Assembly: GCF_030063455.1 (NCBI RefSeq)
Contig: NZ_JASITB010000008.1
Location: forward strand, 124,001 to 188,000
Reading direction: 5' to 3'
Length of the DNA stretch: 64,000 nt
From: Cryobacterium sp. PH31-O1
GTDB lineage: Bacteria; Actinomycetota; Actinomycetes; Actinomycetales; Microbacteriaceae
The stretch's first letter is position 1. Each line of letters opens with the position of its first letter. Position numbers and translations under genes: made by a program. The notes under the pieces were generated by a model, which saw nothing but the letters and a program-made list of their open reading frames with translations, made no database searches and was not told the DNA's origin. Positions 63,773 to 64,000 of the stretch are shown here, piece by piece.

Positions 63773-64000
63773 CCACGACGACGACCTTCGCCCTCATCCG
63801 CCACGGCCAAACCGATTGGAACGCCGCCGCGCGCATCCAGGGTGCCACCGATATCCCGCTCAACGACGTCGGGCGGGTCCAGGCAGCGGATGCCGTCGCT
63901 CCCCTGAAACGCTACGACTGGGATTTCATCGTCTCGTCCCCGCTGTCTCGGGCCGCCGAAACCGCTGACCTGATCGGCGAACAACTCGGCCTCGACACGG
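63769..64000 (+). CDS. Histidine phosphatase family protein, partial
   Basis: Only the first 77 codons are in the window. The start GTG (63769) overlaps the glycosyltransferase stop TGA. The catalytic motif FALIRHGQTDWN is at residues 7-18, followed by RIQGATDIPLNDVGRVQAAD and SSPLSRAAETADLI, all typical of the phosphoglycerate mutase-like (RHG) branch. The substrate (phosphoglycerate, cobalamin-phosphate, fructose bisphosphate or other) cannot be told. Confidence 0.85.
   Translation, partial: MTTTTTFALIRHGQTDWNAAARIQGATDIPLNDVGRVQAADAVAPLKRYDWDFIVSSPLSRAAETADLIGEQLGLDT

Overview
The window is about 64 kb of high-GC DNA packed with protein-coding genes. It most likely comes from a Microbacteriaceae actinobacterium (Cryobacterium, Leifsonia or Salinibacterium type). 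Supporting signs are coenzyme F420 genes (cofE and an LLM-class oxidoreductase), a ClpB without the N domain behind an HspR/HAIR-like operator, a DUF222/HNH protein, a DUF6421 protein, an FHA-FtsK/WXG100 type VII secretion remnant, GTG/TTG starts and many overlapping stop/start junctions. This placement is inference from gene content. I saw no tRNA, rRNA, CRISPR array, transposase or prophage.

Layout. 1-3.2 kb: F420 genes, exonuclease III and a membrane-anchored ABM-domain protein. 3.2-10.5 kb: an apparent catabolic operon (MHS transporter, ThDP enzyme, YtcJ-type amidohydrolase, M20 amidase) divergent from a PucR regulator. 10.6-15.5 kb: proline/Na+ symporter PutP, then a divergent CoA-transferase, glutaryl-CoA dehydrogenase and GntR regulator behind a perfect 17-bp palindrome. 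15.5-28.2 kb: FAH-family hydrolase, AEC carrier, alpha/beta hydrolase, a 1411-residue zinc-ribbon membrane protein, an HNH protein with internal repeats, an amino acid permease, an SDR and a CPA2 antiporter. 28.3-32.3 kb: a decayed type VII secretion-like locus in which three genes carry frameshifts, deletions or in-frame stops. 32.4-38.5 kb: DUF3592, SRPBCC, amidohydrolase, PQQ-propeller lipoprotein, DUF6421 and SDR genes.

38.6-42.8 kb: a NarL-type two-component pair followed by a NatAB-like ABC exporter. 42.9-48.3 kb: threonine aldolase, acyl-CoA ligase, a small hypothetical gene, nitroreductase, a membrane protein and a zinc alcohol dehydrogenase. 48.4-54.7 kb: ClpB, a HisC/Pat-type aminotransferase and a TrpXYZ-like ABC importer. 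54.8-58.7 kb: a 2-oxoacid dehydrogenase operon (E1 alpha, E1 beta, a free-standing lipoyl domain, an alpha/beta hydrolase) divergent from an Lrp/AsnC regulator. 58.7-64 kb: a SWIM/SNF2 helicase, a GGGCCC-rich hairpin region, a GT87-type membrane glycosyltransferase and the start of a histidine phosphatase.

The most interesting items are the 2-oxoacid dehydrogenase operon, where a minimal lipoyl protein plus a coupled alpha/beta hydrolase take the place of a normal E2; the unassigned PucR/ThDP/amidohydrolase operon; the likely leaderless CoA-transferase gene whose -10 element lies inside a perfect operator-like palindrome; the eroding type VII locus; and a dispersed inverted-repeat element found at two places.
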